From contig NZ_CP079818.1 in assembly GCF_019334725.1 (NCBI RefSeq), forward strand, positions 496,001 through 560,000: a stretch of DNA of 64,000 nt. The letters are read 5' to 3'. The notes beneath the pieces are model-generated. The model was given only the letters and a program-made list of their open reading frames with translations, was not told the DNA's origin and searched no databases. This document shows, piece by piece, positions 52,611 through 61,008 of the stretch (position 1 is its first letter; each line of letters opens with the position of its first letter). This DNA is from Neisseria perflava. GTDB lineage: Bacteria > Pseudomonadota > Gammaproteobacteria > Burkholderiales > Neisseriaceae. The translations under genes and the position numbers were made by a program.

Positions 52611-53777
52611 TCAGACGGCCTTTACTGCTTCCAAAAGCATGAAACATGTTGAAAAGCGTCCGCTTTCCGGAACGTAACACAGGATTTTTTGGCCGTGTTC
52701 GATGGGAAAAGTGCGCATAAATTCTTCAAGGATGATGTAAATCGAGGCCGAACCCGTGTTGCCCTTGTTGTGCAGATTGGTAAACCATTTTTCCTGCGGA
52801 ATGTCGAAGCCGATGTTTTTCAGGCCGTCTGAAAGGCGGTCGCGGAAAAAGCCGGAAGAGTAGTGGGGCAGGAACCAATCGATTTCTTCGGCGCGGATGC
52901 CGTGTTTGGCGGCGATTTGGGAGAGGGGTTTTTCCACCGTATAACGGACGATGTTTTCGTTTAGCAGTTTGACGTCCTGCTTGACCGCCATCAGGCTGTG
53001 GCGGCGGCCGTAATCGGCATCGGCGTGTTTCCAGCCTTCAAATACGCCGTCGCGGAATTCTGCGCCGGCATACATGCAGGGTGGCATTTCGTTGGCGTAG
53101 GAAAGCAGGTCTATCCAATGGATTTTCAGGCTGAGGCTGTCTGAATTGGGGCGGTCGGACAGATACACCGCGCCTGCGCCGTCAGACAGCATCCAGCGCA
53201 AAAAGTCTTTTTCAAACCCGATTTCAGGGGACGCGTTTTCCAGTTTTTTATGGTCGGTTTCGCTTTGAAACACTTCGCCGCGCATGACTGCCGAGGCATT
53301 TTCGGAAGCAACGGAAACCGCATGTGCATGTTCGCCGGTACGCACGGCGTTGTAAGCGTGTTTCATCGCCGCCATACCTGCCGCACATACGCCTGCCATG
53401 CTGAACACTTCGCAAGGCGGCATATCCAGCAAGCCATGCACCATCACGCCGTGTCCGGGCATGGTTTGGTCGGGATAGGAAGTGGCGCAGGCCAGGCTGC
53501 CGATGGCTTCTGCTGCAACGCCTTGGACAAACAGGCCGTTGACTGCTTCGGCAGCCAACTCGGCATTGGTGTGCGTCGTGAGGCGGCTTTCGGGATCGAT
53601 GGCGTAATGGCGCGACAAAATGCCGTTGGAACGCAAAATCATACGGCGCACGCGTGAAGGCACATCGCCTGCCATGCCGAGGACGGCTTCCATTTCGTCA
53701 TTGCCGACGGGGGCATTGGGTAAAAAGGCAGAAACGCGGTTGAGATAAACGTCTTTGAGAGTGTTATTCGATGTCAT
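52611..53777 (-). CDS. 3-oxoacyl-ACP synthase III-like enzyme, DarB/StlD type
   Basis: 388 residues of the thiolase fold. The FabH-type triad is Cys131 (AGVCAAGMAA), His305 (FLPHYSSGF) and Asn340 (NKGNTGSAS). It is about 70 residues longer than FabH, starting with an extended domain (VYLNRVSAFLPNAPVGNDEM), as in StlD/DarB ketosynthases that join two beta-keto acyl chains to build dialkylresorcinols. A DarA-like gene lies two genes upstream, supporting this over primary fatty acid initiation. A DUS lies inside near 52836. Confidence 0.72.
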   Translation of the reverse strand: MTSNNTLKDVYLNRVSAFLPNAPVGNDEMEAVLGMAGDVPSRVRRMILRSNGILSRHYAIDPESRLTTHTNAELAAEAVNGLFVQGVAAEAIGSLACATSYPDQTMPGHGVMVHGLLDMPPCEVFSMAGVCAAGMAAMKHAYNAVRTGEHAHAVSVASENASAVMRGEVFQSETDHKKLENASPEIGFEKDFLRWMLSDGAGAVYLSDRPNSDSLSLKIHWIDLLSYANEMPPCMYAGAEFRDGVFEGWKHADADYGRRHSLMAVKQDVKLLNENIVRYTVEKPLSQIAAKHGIRAEEIDWFLPHYSSGFFRDRLSDGLKNIGFDIPQEKWFTNLHNKGNTGSASIYIILEEFMRTFPIEHGQKILCYVPESGRFSTCFMLLEAVKAV

Positions 53778-53796
53778 GATGTGTTTGTCAAAATAA

Positions 53797-54042
53797 TCAA
53801 CCGATAAACCGCGCCGCGTAGTCGCAGCTTGCAGTCAACGGGATGTGGTGTGTTTCGGCGTATTCCATCAGCGCGCTCACCAGTAGTTTGGCAATGCCGC
53901 GATGACGGAAGTTGGGCGAGACCACGGTATGGTTTACGTCCCAGCCGCCGTTATGTTCGGTATAGCTGATATAGCCTGCTTCCAAACCGTCAATGTCGAT
54001 TTGAAAGCGACGGCGTTCGGGGTAGTGGATAACTTCGGGCAT
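53797..54042 (-). CDS. Small GNAT-like N-acetyltransferase (YjdJ type)
   Basis: 81 residues from MPEVIHYPERRRFQIDIDGL; AGGA precedes this ATG, and the longer in-frame start overlaps the neighbouring gene. GWDVNHTVVSPNFRHRGIAK holds the acetyl-CoA loop (RHRGIA). The group is a minimal one-domain GNAT. It sits between the DarA-like and DarB-like genes, 19 bases before the latter. Confidence 0.82.
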   Translation of the reverse strand: MPEVIHYPERRRFQIDIDGLEAGYISYTEHNGGWDVNHTVVSPNFRHRGIAKLLVSALMEYAETHHIPLTASCDYAARFIG

Positions 54043-54076
54043 GATGGATTCCTGGTTTGAGGCCGTCTGAAACAGA

Positions 54077-54985
54077 TTATCTGCCTGACGGTTGTTCATA
54101 ATAATCCGCCAGCTTTTTCAGACGGCCTTTGAGCAGCGGATGCAGCAGTTTTTTCAAAATTACACTGATGGGTAAAACCACCAAAATCATCGCCAATAAA
54201 AAGACGATGTAGAAGCACAACAAGGCACGGCGCAAGAGCGGAGAAATCCTGCCTGCCGCCATCAAAAGCCTGCCCCAGACGAAGAAGCTGCGGCCGGCGG
54301 CACGTTCGCTGAAAATCAGTTTTTCATTCACTGTCGCCGCGCCCATGTTTTGAAACAGGGTTTCGTCCAAAGGCTGTTGGTTCAATAGTGTATCGCACAA
54401 TTTCGTACCAAACCGCGCCGCATCCGCCAATTCTTCTTCAGCAATGCCGGCAGAGGGCAGGGAGCGGAAATAGCGTTTGTCGCCGGTCAGCATCCATGCG
54501 GGCGTGGTAATGAAACTTGCCGCGCTGTTGCAATCATCGATTTTTACGATGTTGCCGATGAGTTTTGCGCCGTTTTGTTTCAGCAAAGATTTCATTTTTT
54601 CCTGCGCGCCCAGCCACATATTGCGGCAGCCGATAAGCGTGATGACCGGTTTACCGTCCAGCAGGCGGCGCGTTTCTTCGCGTTGCAAAAAGGCGGTCAT
54701 CGGTTGCGAAGGGGAGAGGAACCAAACAGTGTAGGCAATGACCACCACATCGTAATCTTCGGATGGGATTTGCGGCGGCAGAATCGGGGCGGGTTTTAAA
54801 TGGACTGTTTCAGGAAAGGTATCGAAAAAACGCCAAAACGGCCACGGAAACGGAAACGCCTGCTTCGGTACGATATTGACGCAATCGACCTGTATGCCGG
54901 CTGTTTGCAACGGCGCGGCAAAATTTCGCGCCAGGCTCGAGAGCTGCCCCGTTTGCGAGTAATGCACAATCAGCACTTTTTTCAT
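54077..54985 (-). CDS. DarA-like condensing enzyme (flavodoxin-like fold)
   Basis: 302 residues. The N-terminus KKVLIVHYSQTGQLSSLARN is a flavodoxin-like phosphate loop region with the YSQTGQL signature I associate with the dialkylresorcinol condensing enzyme DarA. VVVIAYTVWFLSPSQPMTAF and PVITLIGCRNMWLGAQEKMK follow. The C-terminus (about 245-285) is a hydrophobic hairpin for membrane contact and ends basic. With a DarB-like ketosynthase in the same run, cyclisation and aromatisation of a diketide-type intermediate is the leading idea. The family call is from memory. Confidence 0.6.
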   Translation of the reverse strand: MKKVLIVHYSQTGQLSSLARNFAAPLQTAGIQVDCVNIVPKQAFPFPWPFWRFFDTFPETVHLKPAPILPPQIPSEDYDVVVIAYTVWFLSPSQPMTAFLQREETRRLLDGKPVITLIGCRNMWLGAQEKMKSLLKQNGAKLIGNIVKIDDCNSAASFITTPAWMLTGDKRYFRSLPSAGIAEEELADAARFGTKLCDTLLNQQPLDETLFQNMGAATVNEKLIFSERAAGRSFFVWGRLLMAAGRISPLLRRALLCFYIVFLLAMILVVLPISVILKKLLHPLLKGRLKKLADYYEQPSGR

Positions 54986-55011
54986 TATCTTCCCTGCAAT
55001 GAGTAAGTTAT

Positions 55012-55046
55012 GGTTGGTTTGGACAGTATTATATAGTAAACCAACC
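55012..55046 (-). promoter_or_regulatory. Promoter of the DarA-like operon within an inverted repeat
   Basis: GGTTGGTTT (55012-55020) and AAACCAACC (55038-55046) are exact inverted 9-mers 17 bases apart. Between them the minus strand carries TATAAT (55033-55028). A dimeric repressor on these arms would cover the -10 box. The -35 is poor, which would also fit an activated promoter. The start site would be about 36 bases before the DarA-like ATG. Confidence 0.5.
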
Positions 55047-55264
55047 TGCCTTGAACTTTATTCATATTCAGTATGTTCGCGAAGGTTTCAGCCGATTTGG
55101 ATGGAAGCGCCGTATTCTGTCGGAATGGGGCGGTAAAGCGGATTTTTATGCCATGCCAACATGAACAACGGCCGTCTGAAATTTTTCAGACGGCCTTGTG
55201 TGGAAATCGGGACGCATGGTCTGGAGCAGGATTTGCGCTAAGTATGGCGTGCAAATCGTATAGA
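55047..55264. other. Spacer between the DarA-like operon and tRNA-Phe
   Basis: It contains a DUS inverted pair at 55170-55195 (GGCCGTCTGAAA and TTTCAGACGGCC, 2-base loop). I see no gene in the rest. Confidence 0.6.
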
Positions 55265-55291
55265 TAAAAAAATAACCGCTTCAAGGCGGTT
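55265..55291 (-). terminator. Terminator after tRNA-Phe
   Basis: On the minus strand AACCGC, loop CTTGAA, GCGGTT, followed by ATTTTTTT. Confidence 0.85.
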
Positions 55292-55293
55292 GG

Positions 55294-55369
55294 TGGTGGC
55301 CAGAGGCGGAATCGAACCGCCGACACACGGATTTTCAATCCGTTGCTCTACCAACTGAGCTATCTGGCC
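55294..55369 (-). tRNA. tRNA-Phe (anticodon GAA)
   Basis: The minus strand gives a 76-base cloverleaf with acceptor GGCCAGA/TCTGGCC, D loop AGTTGGTAGAG, anticodon arm CGGATTGAAAATCCG, T loop GTTCGATTC and an encoded CCA. Confidence 0.97.
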
Positions 55370-55574
55370 TTCGCGTATTTCGTTGCGAGATGTGAATTAA
55401 ACCAAATTTCGTTGTCTTGTGCAAGCGTTTGCAGGCTTTATTTTTGAGGCGGTAAATTAAGATTTTGTTTTGTATTGAATTATTTTTTCGTTTTAATTGG
55501 CGGTTTTTAGGTTTACCGGTTTGATTTTCAGACGGCCTAAGATACAATCGGCTTTTTTGCTTTGGATTTATGCC

Positions 55575-56135
55575 ATGCTGTATGTGTTTGTTCGTGATAT
55601 GTGGGATGTTTTGCGTTTGCGCTATCGTTCGCCGGAGACGTATTTGTATTCGCCTTTGGTGATGGCGGCGGTGCTGCTGCTGTTGGGTGTGGTGAACGCG
55701 GCCAGCATGTCGCCTTTGTTTGGCAGTGGCGCGGCGGCGGTGTGCCTGTCGGTAATTTTGGTGATTGTGAAATGGTTGGTGCTGAGCCGCTCGATGCGCA
55801 AGGTGCTGCATTATTACGGTGCGCCCCGGCTGCCTTTGTGGGGCTTTATTTTGGTGTCTGAGGCTTTGCTGCTGCCGCTGTTGCTGGTGTTGTATGTGCC
55901 GGCGTTGGCTGTGTTTGCGCTGTTGTGGCAGGCTTGGGTGTTTGTGGTGCAGGTACGCGGTTTGATGTGGATGGGGAATGCGACGGTAGGCCGTGTTTTG
56001 GTGGGCTATCTGTTGTATGGTTTCGGCGTGTTGTGTGTGGGTACGGTGATTTTGATGCTGTTTATTGCCGCCGGTTGGTTGGATATGGAAACGTTGAATC
56101 AAAACCTGCAGGCGTTGACGTCTGCCCGTAAATAA
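55575..56135 (+). CDS. Membrane protein of unknown function
   Basis: 186 residues from the ATG at 55575, leaving out 26 unconserved residues of the longer ORF that overlap a DUS. Five hydrophobic segments (about 27-45, 50-70, 90-110, 112-128, 140-165) and few charged residues. The layout resembles YIP1-like small membrane proteins, but I cannot assign a family. No clear Shine-Dalgarno. Confidence 0.65.
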   Translation: MLYVFVRDMWDVLRLRYRSPETYLYSPLVMAAVLLLLGVVNAASMSPLFGSGAAAVCLSVILVIVKWLVLSRSMRKVLHYYGAPRLPLWGFILVSEALLLPLLLVLYVPALAVFALLWQAWVFVVQVRGLMWMGNATVGRVLVGYLLYGFGVLCVGTVILMLFIAAGWLDMETLNQNLQALTSARK

Positions 56136-56149
56136 TCAATGAAAATTGG

Positions 56150-56178
56150 AAGGCCGTCTGAAATGTTCAGACGGCCTT
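56150..56178. terminator. Inverted DUS pair terminator
   Basis: AAGGCCGTCTGAA and TTCAGACGGCCTT with a 3-base loop, between the membrane protein gene and the convergent coaD. Confidence 0.7.
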
Positions 56179-56182
56179 TGTT

Positions 56183-56695
56183 TTATGTGTTTGTTTCGTG
56201 GTCTTGCAGAATTTTTTGATAGACGGGGTCGGGGAGGTAGCGGCCTATCATATCGCGCCAGCCTTGTGGGCCGACCAGGCCTTTGACCATGGTGGAGGAC
56301 ACTTCGGCTATTTCGCGCGGCGGCATTAGGAAGACGGTGGAGATTTCGGGGGCGATGTCGCTGTTGATGTAGCGCATCGAGCGTTCGTATTCGTAGTCGG
56401 CGGCGGAACGGATGCCGCGGACGATAAAATTGGCTTTGGCTTCGCGGGCGTAATCGACCAAAAAGCGGTTTTCAAACACGCTGATGCGGACGTTGGGGAA
56501 GGGGTGGGTAATGGCATCGAGCATGGCGCAGCGTTCTTCTATGGTGTAGGTGCTGCGCTTTTCGGGATTGGTGCCGATGGCGACGATGAGTTCGTCAAAG
56601 AGGGACTGGGCTTCCTGTATCATCCACAGGTGGCCGAGGGTGGGAGGGTCGAAGCTGCCTGCGTACACGGCACGGCGCGGAGTGGTCGTGGTCAT
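56183..56695 (-). CDS. coaD: Phosphopantetheine adenylyltransferase
   Basis: 170 residues. AGSFDPPTLGHL contains the T/HxGH nucleotidyl-transferase motif, and FIVRGIRSAADYEYERSMR is the substrate-binding segment. EVSSTMVKGLVG replaces the usual ISSS.VKE form. It makes dephospho-CoA from ATP and phosphopantetheine, upstream of the cofactor carried by AcpP. Monocistronic, with DUS hairpins on both sides. Confidence 0.95.
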   Translation of the reverse strand: MTTTTPRRAVYAGSFDPPTLGHLWMIQEAQSLFDELIVAIGTNPEKRSTYTIEERCAMLDAITHPFPNVRISVFENRFLVDYAREAKANFIVRGIRSAADYEYERSMRYINSDIAPEISTVFLMPPREIAEVSSTMVKGLVGPQGWRDMIGRYLPDPVYQKILQDHETNT

Positions 56696-56763
56696 TTTGG
56701 GTTGGGAATGGGGTTTGTGTGGCGTTCAGGATAGGGGAGTTTGCTGGTGATGTCAAAAATCAA

Positions 56764-56793
56764 AAAGGCCGTCTGAAATTTCAGACGGCCTTT
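56764..56793. terminator. Perfectly palindromic DUS terminator
   Basis: AAAGGCCGTCTGAAA and its exact reverse complement abut, a 30-bp palindrome, between the Bax-inhibitor gene stop and the coaD start. Confidence 0.7.
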
Positions 56794-56802
56794 GCGGCTT
56801 TA

Positions 56803-57489
56803 TCAGTCGTCACCACTAATAGAGATGAGGATTCTCAAGAGGCTGCTGAAAATGTTGTAGATGGAGATGAAGATGGTCAGCGCCGCGCTGATGTGGCTGT
56901 CTTCGCCGCCGTCAATAACGGCACGCACCTGCCACATAATCATCAGGGAACTGAAGACAACGAAGCCGGCCGCGATGGTCAGGCTCAGGGCAGGGATGTT
57001 GAGGAAGATGTTGGCCACAACGGCAATCATGAGCACGATCGCACCGGCGCCGAGGAAGCTGCCGAGTTTGTTCATGTTCATTGTGGTGCGGCGTGCCATG
57101 GCGGACATGGTGAAGAATACGCCGGCGGTCATGGCGGCGGCCGTACCGACGATTTGCGCGCCGTTGTTAATAGACAGTGCGTATTGCAACATAGGGCTGA
57201 TGGCAAGGCCCATGCCGAAAGTGAAGATCATCAACAGGGCTACGCCGACGTTGCTGTAACGGTTTTTCTCAATCAGGAAGGTCATGCCGTAGAAAAAGCC
57301 GAAGAAGGCGGCCAGGGCAACATAGTATGAACCGAACATGGCGAAAATGTTAAAGCCTGTTTTGGCGGAAAAGAATGCGCCGGCAATGGCAGGAATGAAA
57401 GACAGGCCGAGCAGGCGGTAGGTTTTTTGCAGGACGGTGTTTTTGGCAACCGAGCCTTGCGAGGTATAGTCGTAAACGTCGTTTTGCAT
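56803..57489 (-). CDS. Bax inhibitor-1/YccA family membrane protein
   Basis: 228 residues with seven membrane segments after a short soluble N-terminus. LQKTYRLLGLSFIPAIAGAF and SLMIMWQVRAVIDGGEDSHI, then AALTIFISIYNIFSSLLRIL at the end, match the YccA/YbhL branch. YccA in E. coli modulates FtsH; calcium-leak activity is known for a Bacillus member. The function here is not determined. GGAG precedes the start. Confidence 0.9.
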   Translation of the reverse strand: MQNDVYDYTSQGSVAKNTVLQKTYRLLGLSFIPAIAGAFFSAKTGFNIFAMFGSYYVALAAFFGFFYGMTFLIEKNRYSNVGVALLMIFTFGMGLAISPMLQYALSINNGAQIVGTAAAMTAGVFFTMSAMARRTTMNMNKLGSFLGAGAIVLMIAVVANIFLNIPALSLTIAAGFVVFSSLMIMWQVRAVIDGGEDSHISAALTIFISIYNIFSSLLRILISISGDD

Positions 57490-57604
57490 GGCGTTTGCTC
57501 CAGTGTGGATTGAAATAAATGAAATTTGGATTCTAACAGAGAATCATGGGTTTGTATGATTTATCTGTTCTATTTGCCTAATATGCGGGGCAATCGGGAA
57601 TTTT

Positions 57605-57639
57605 AAAGGCCGTCTGAAAATCGGGTTTCAGACGGCCTT
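57605..57639 (-). terminator. Terminator after yggX
   Basis: AAGGCCGTCTGAAA and TTTCAGACGGCCTT with a 6-base loop, 14 bases beyond the yggX stop codon. Confidence 0.65.
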
Positions 57640-57652
57640 GGCTTTTCAATGC

Positions 57653-57928
57653 TTATTTAGGCTCTTGCGGAACGTAGCCTTGTACGGCATCTGCTCCGTC
57701 GCCGAAGAAGTATTGTTCCATCTGCTGGGCGAGGTATTCGCGTGCGCGCGGATCGGCAAGGCTTAGACGGTTTTCGTTGATCAGCATGGTTTGGTGGCGG
57801 GTCCAAGCTATCCATGCTTCTTGGGAAACGTTTTCGAAGATGCGTTTGCCCAGTTCGTTGGGCAGCGGCGGAAATTTCATGCCTTCGGCTTCTTTGCCGA
57901 GTTTGACGCAGTGAACCATACGGGTCAT
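57653..57928 (-). CDS. yggX: Oxidative damage protection / Fe(2+)-trafficking protein YggX
   Basis: 91 residues beginning MTRMVHCVKLGKEAEGMKFP with the conserved Cys7; PPLPNELGKRIFENVSQEAW and HQTMLINENRLSLADPRARE complete the family pattern. YggX protects Fe-S proteins from oxidants and helps MutY. AAGGAAACC precedes the ATG. It diverges from glnE. Confidence 0.95.
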   Translation of the reverse strand: MTRMVHCVKLGKEAEGMKFPPLPNELGKRIFENVSQEAWIAWTRHQTMLINENRLSLADPRAREYLAQQMEQYFFGDGADAVQGYVPQEPK

Positions 57929-58055
57929 GGCGGTTTCCTTATGATGGGTTGCAAAGTTGGTATTTTAGCCGATTGCACGGATAGGGGAAAGCGTGGCTTT
58001 CAGACGGCCTGAAAGCTTGCTATGATGGTCTTTTCTGTTTATTCAGGCAAAGATT

Positions 58056-60740
58056 ATGAACCGCCTTGATACTGCCCGCCGTTATTCCCTTTTTCTCGCC
58101 CGTAATCTTGATTCCGGCAAACTCAAGCCCGAAATTTTCCTGCCTATGCTGGACAAGGCGTTGACCGAAGCTGATTTTCAAGCTTTTGCCGATTGGGACA
58201 AAATCCGTGCGGAAGAAAACGAGGAAGAATTAGCGCGGCAGTTGCGCGAGTTGCGCCGTTATGTCGTGTCGCAGATTATCGTGCGCGATATCAACCGCAT
58301 CAGTGATTTGAACGAAGTAACCCGCACAATTACGCTGTTTGCCGATTTTGCCGTCAATACCGCGTTGAACTTTTCCTACGCCTATTATCAGGACATGTAC
58401 GGCACGCCGATCGGGCGTTATACGAAATCGCCACAACATTTGAGCGTGGTGGCAATGGGCAAGGCGGGCGGCTATGAGCTGAACGTGTCTTCCGACATCG
58501 ATTTGATTTTCATCTATCCCGAATCGGGCGATACGGACGGCAGGCGCGAACGCGGCAATCAAGAGTTTTTCACCAAAGTCGGGCAGAAACTAATTGCGCT
58601 GCTGAACGACATTACCGCCGACGGGCAGGTGTTCCGCGTCGATATGCGGCTGCGGCCAGACGGCGATTCGGGCGCGCTGGTATTGAGCGAAACCGCGCTG
58701 GAGCAATACCTGATCACGCAGGGGCGCGAATGGGAACGCTATGCGTGGTGCAAAGGCCGCGTGGTTACGCCGTATCCGAACGACATCAAAGCGTTGGTGC
58801 GCCCCTTTGTGTTCCGCAAATATCTGGATTACAGCGCATATGAAGCAATGCGCAACCTGCACCGCCAAATCCGCAGCGAAGTCAGCAAAAAAGGCATGGC
58901 GGACAACATCAAACTCGGCGCGGGCGGCATCCGCGAAGTCGAATTTATCGCCCAGATTTTCCAGATGATACGCGGCGGGCAAATGCGCGCGCTGCAACTG
59001 AAAGGCACGCAGGAAACGCTGAAGAAACTTGCCGAGCTGGGCATCATGCCGTCTGAAAACGTCGAAACCCTGCTTGCCGCCTACCGCTTCCTGCGCGACG
59101 TCGAACACCGCCTGCAATACTGGGACGACCAGCAAACCCAAACCCTGCCCACCTCGCCCGAACAGCAACAACTGCTCGCCGAAAGCATGGGTTTCGACAG
59201 CTACGCCGCCTTTTCAGACGACCTCAACATTCACCGCACCAAGGTCAATCAGTTGTTCAACGAAATTTTAAGCGAACCCGAAGAGCAAACTCCCGACAAC
59301 AGCGAATGGCAATGGGCATGGCAGGATAAACCCGACGAAGAAGAGCGGCTAGGCCGTCTGAAAGAATATGGGTTTGATGCCGAAACCATCGCCGCAAGGC
59401 TAGACCAAATCCGGTACGGCCATAAATACCGCCACCTTTCCGCACACGCCCAGCCGCGTTTCGACGCGATTGTGCCGCTGTTCGTGCAGGCAGCGGCCGA
59501 GCAACCCAACCCGACCGATACATTAATGCGGCTGTTTGACTTCCTCGAAAACATCAGCCGCCGCTCCGCCTATCTCGCCTTCCTCAACGAACATCCGCAA
59601 ACCCTGGCGCAACTGGCGCAGATTATGAGCCAAAGCTCATGGGTGGCGGCGTATCTGAGCAAATACCCAATTCTGCTGGACGAACTCATCAGCGCGCAGC
59701 TTTTGGATACCGCGTTCGACTGGCAAGCCCTTGCCGCCGCCCTTTCAGACGACATCAAAGCCTGCGGCGGCGACACCGAAGCGCAAATGGACACCCTGCG
59801 CCGCTTCCAGCACGCCCAAGTCTTCCGCCTCGCCGTCCAAGACCTCGCCGGACTGTGGACGGTAGAATCCCTCTCCGACCAACTTTCCGCCCTCGCCGAC
59901 ACCATCCTCGCCGCCGCCGTGTCGTGTGCGTGGGCGGATATGCCCAAAAAACACCGAGACACGCCGCAATTTGCCATCATCGGTTACGGCAAACTGGGCG
60001 GTAAAGAGCTCAGCTATTCCTCCGACCTCGACTTGGTCTATCTTTACGACGACCCTCATTCCGACGCAGGCGACGTTTACAGCCGCCTTGCTCGCCGGCT
60101 GACCAACTGGCTTTCCGCCGCCACCGGCGCAGGCAGCCTCTACGAAACCGACCTGCGCCTGCGCCCCAACGGCGACGCTGGTTTCCTCGCCCACAGCATC
60201 GCCGCCTTTGAAAAATACCAGCGCGAAAACGCCTGGACGTGGGAACACCAATCCCTTACCCGCGCCCGTTTTATCTGCGGTACGCCTGATGTTCAGACGG
60301 CCTTCGACCGCATCCGCACCGAAATCCTCACCGCCGAACGCGACCAAACCGCCTTGGCAGGCGAAATCATCGAAATGCGCGAAAAAATGTTCCCCACCCA
60401 TCCGCCGGTTGACAGCAACGTCAAATACGCGCGCGGCGGCGTGGTCGACGTCGAATTTATCGTCCAATACCTCATCCTTGCCCATGCCCGACGGTATCCG
60501 CAACTCCTCGACAACTACGGCAACATCGCCCTCTTAAACATCGCCGCCGACTGCGGCCTCATCGACAAAACCCTCGCCGAACAAAGCCGCACCGCCTACC
60601 GCTACTACCGCCAGCAGCAACACAACGCCAAACTGCGCGATGCCAAAAAAACCGAAGTAACGGACGAATTGCTGACCCACTACGGCAATGTGCGAAAACT
60701 ATGGCAGGAAGTATTCGGAGTAGAAGTGAAGTTCGGATAA
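58056..60740 (+). CDS. glnE: Bifunctional glutamine synthetase adenylyltransferase/adenylyl-removing enzyme
   Basis: 894 residues, near the usual length. Two nucleotidyltransferase domains repeat the Gly-Ser/Asp-x-Asp motif: SSDIDLIFIYPESG (about 146, the adenylyl-removing half) and SSDLDLVYLYDDPH (about 655, the adenylylating half). GGIREVEFIAQIFQMIRGG and GGVVDVEFIVQYLILAHARR mark the linked helical regions. It tunes glutamine synthetase to nitrogen supply. No glnB or glnA here. Confidence 0.96.
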   Translation: MNRLDTARRYSLFLARNLDSGKLKPEIFLPMLDKALTEADFQAFADWDKIRAEENEEELARQLRELRRYVVSQIIVRDINRISDLNEVTRTITLFADFAVNTALNFSYAYYQDMYGTPIGRYTKSPQHLSVVAMGKAGGYELNVSSDIDLIFIYPESGDTDGRRERGNQEFFTKVGQKLIALLNDITADGQVFRVDMRLRPDGDSGALVLSETALEQYLITQGREWERYAWCKGRVVTPYPNDIKALVRPFVFRKYLDYSAYEAMRNLHRQIRSEVSKKGMADNIKLGAGGIREVEFIAQIFQMIRGGQMRALQLKGTQETLKKLAELGIMPSENVETLLAAYRFLRDVEHRLQYWDDQQTQTLPTSPEQQQLLAESMGFDSYAAFSDDLNIHRTKVNQLFNEILSEPEEQTPDNSEWQWAWQDKPDEEERLGRLKEYGFDAETIAARLDQIRYGHKYRHLSAHAQPRFDAIVPLFVQAAAEQPNPTDTLMRLFDFLENISRRSAYLAFLNEHPQTLAQLAQIMSQSSWVAAYLSKYPILLDELISAQLLDTAFDWQALAAALSDDIKACGGDTEAQMDTLRRFQHAQVFRLAVQDLAGLWTVESLSDQLSALADTILAAAVSCAWADMPKKHRDTPQFAIIGYGKLGGKELSYSSDLDLVYLYDDPHSDAGDVYSRLARRLTNWLSAATGAGSLYETDLRLRPNGDAGFLAHSIAAFEKYQRENAWTWEHQSLTRARFICGTPDVQTAFDRIRTEILTAERDQTALAGEIIEMREKMFPTHPPVDSNVKYARGGVVDVEFIVQYLILAHARRYPQLLDNYGNIALLNIAADCGLIDKTLAEQSRTAYRYYRQQQHNAKLRDAKKTEVTDELLTHYGNVRKLWQEVFGVEVKFG

Positions 60741-61008
60741 GCAGGCGGACGTATTCAGCGTCAAAAGCCCTATACAGCAACATAATTTACTGCCAGGACA
60801 AATTCACTCTAAATAGTAGGTTTTATGTAAGGAAGATATTTTTATAAAAGCTGATTGGCAGCTTGAGGGAAGTTTTTGTTTACGTATTACTGATTCAGCC
60901 CAAGTATGATCTGCAAAAGCTGTTCTCATTTTCTGTAGATATTGTGATACAGCAAAACAAGTTCTAAAATATGCAGCTCATTTTCATATTAAAAACAAGG
61001 AGAAACTG
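60741..61008. other. Intergenic region upstream of thiO
   Basis: 268 bases, AT-rich, with one short hairpin (AAGCTG, ATTGG, CAGCTT; near 60848-60864). No gene, no DUS and no TPP riboswitch elements recognised. Confidence 0.5.

Noticed and set aside
55012..55060. Correia element suggested by TATATAGT near the DarA-like promoter
   Set aside because: The diagnostic TATAG-GGATTAACAAAA end is absent; the sequence is better explained as a promoter within a short inverted repeat.
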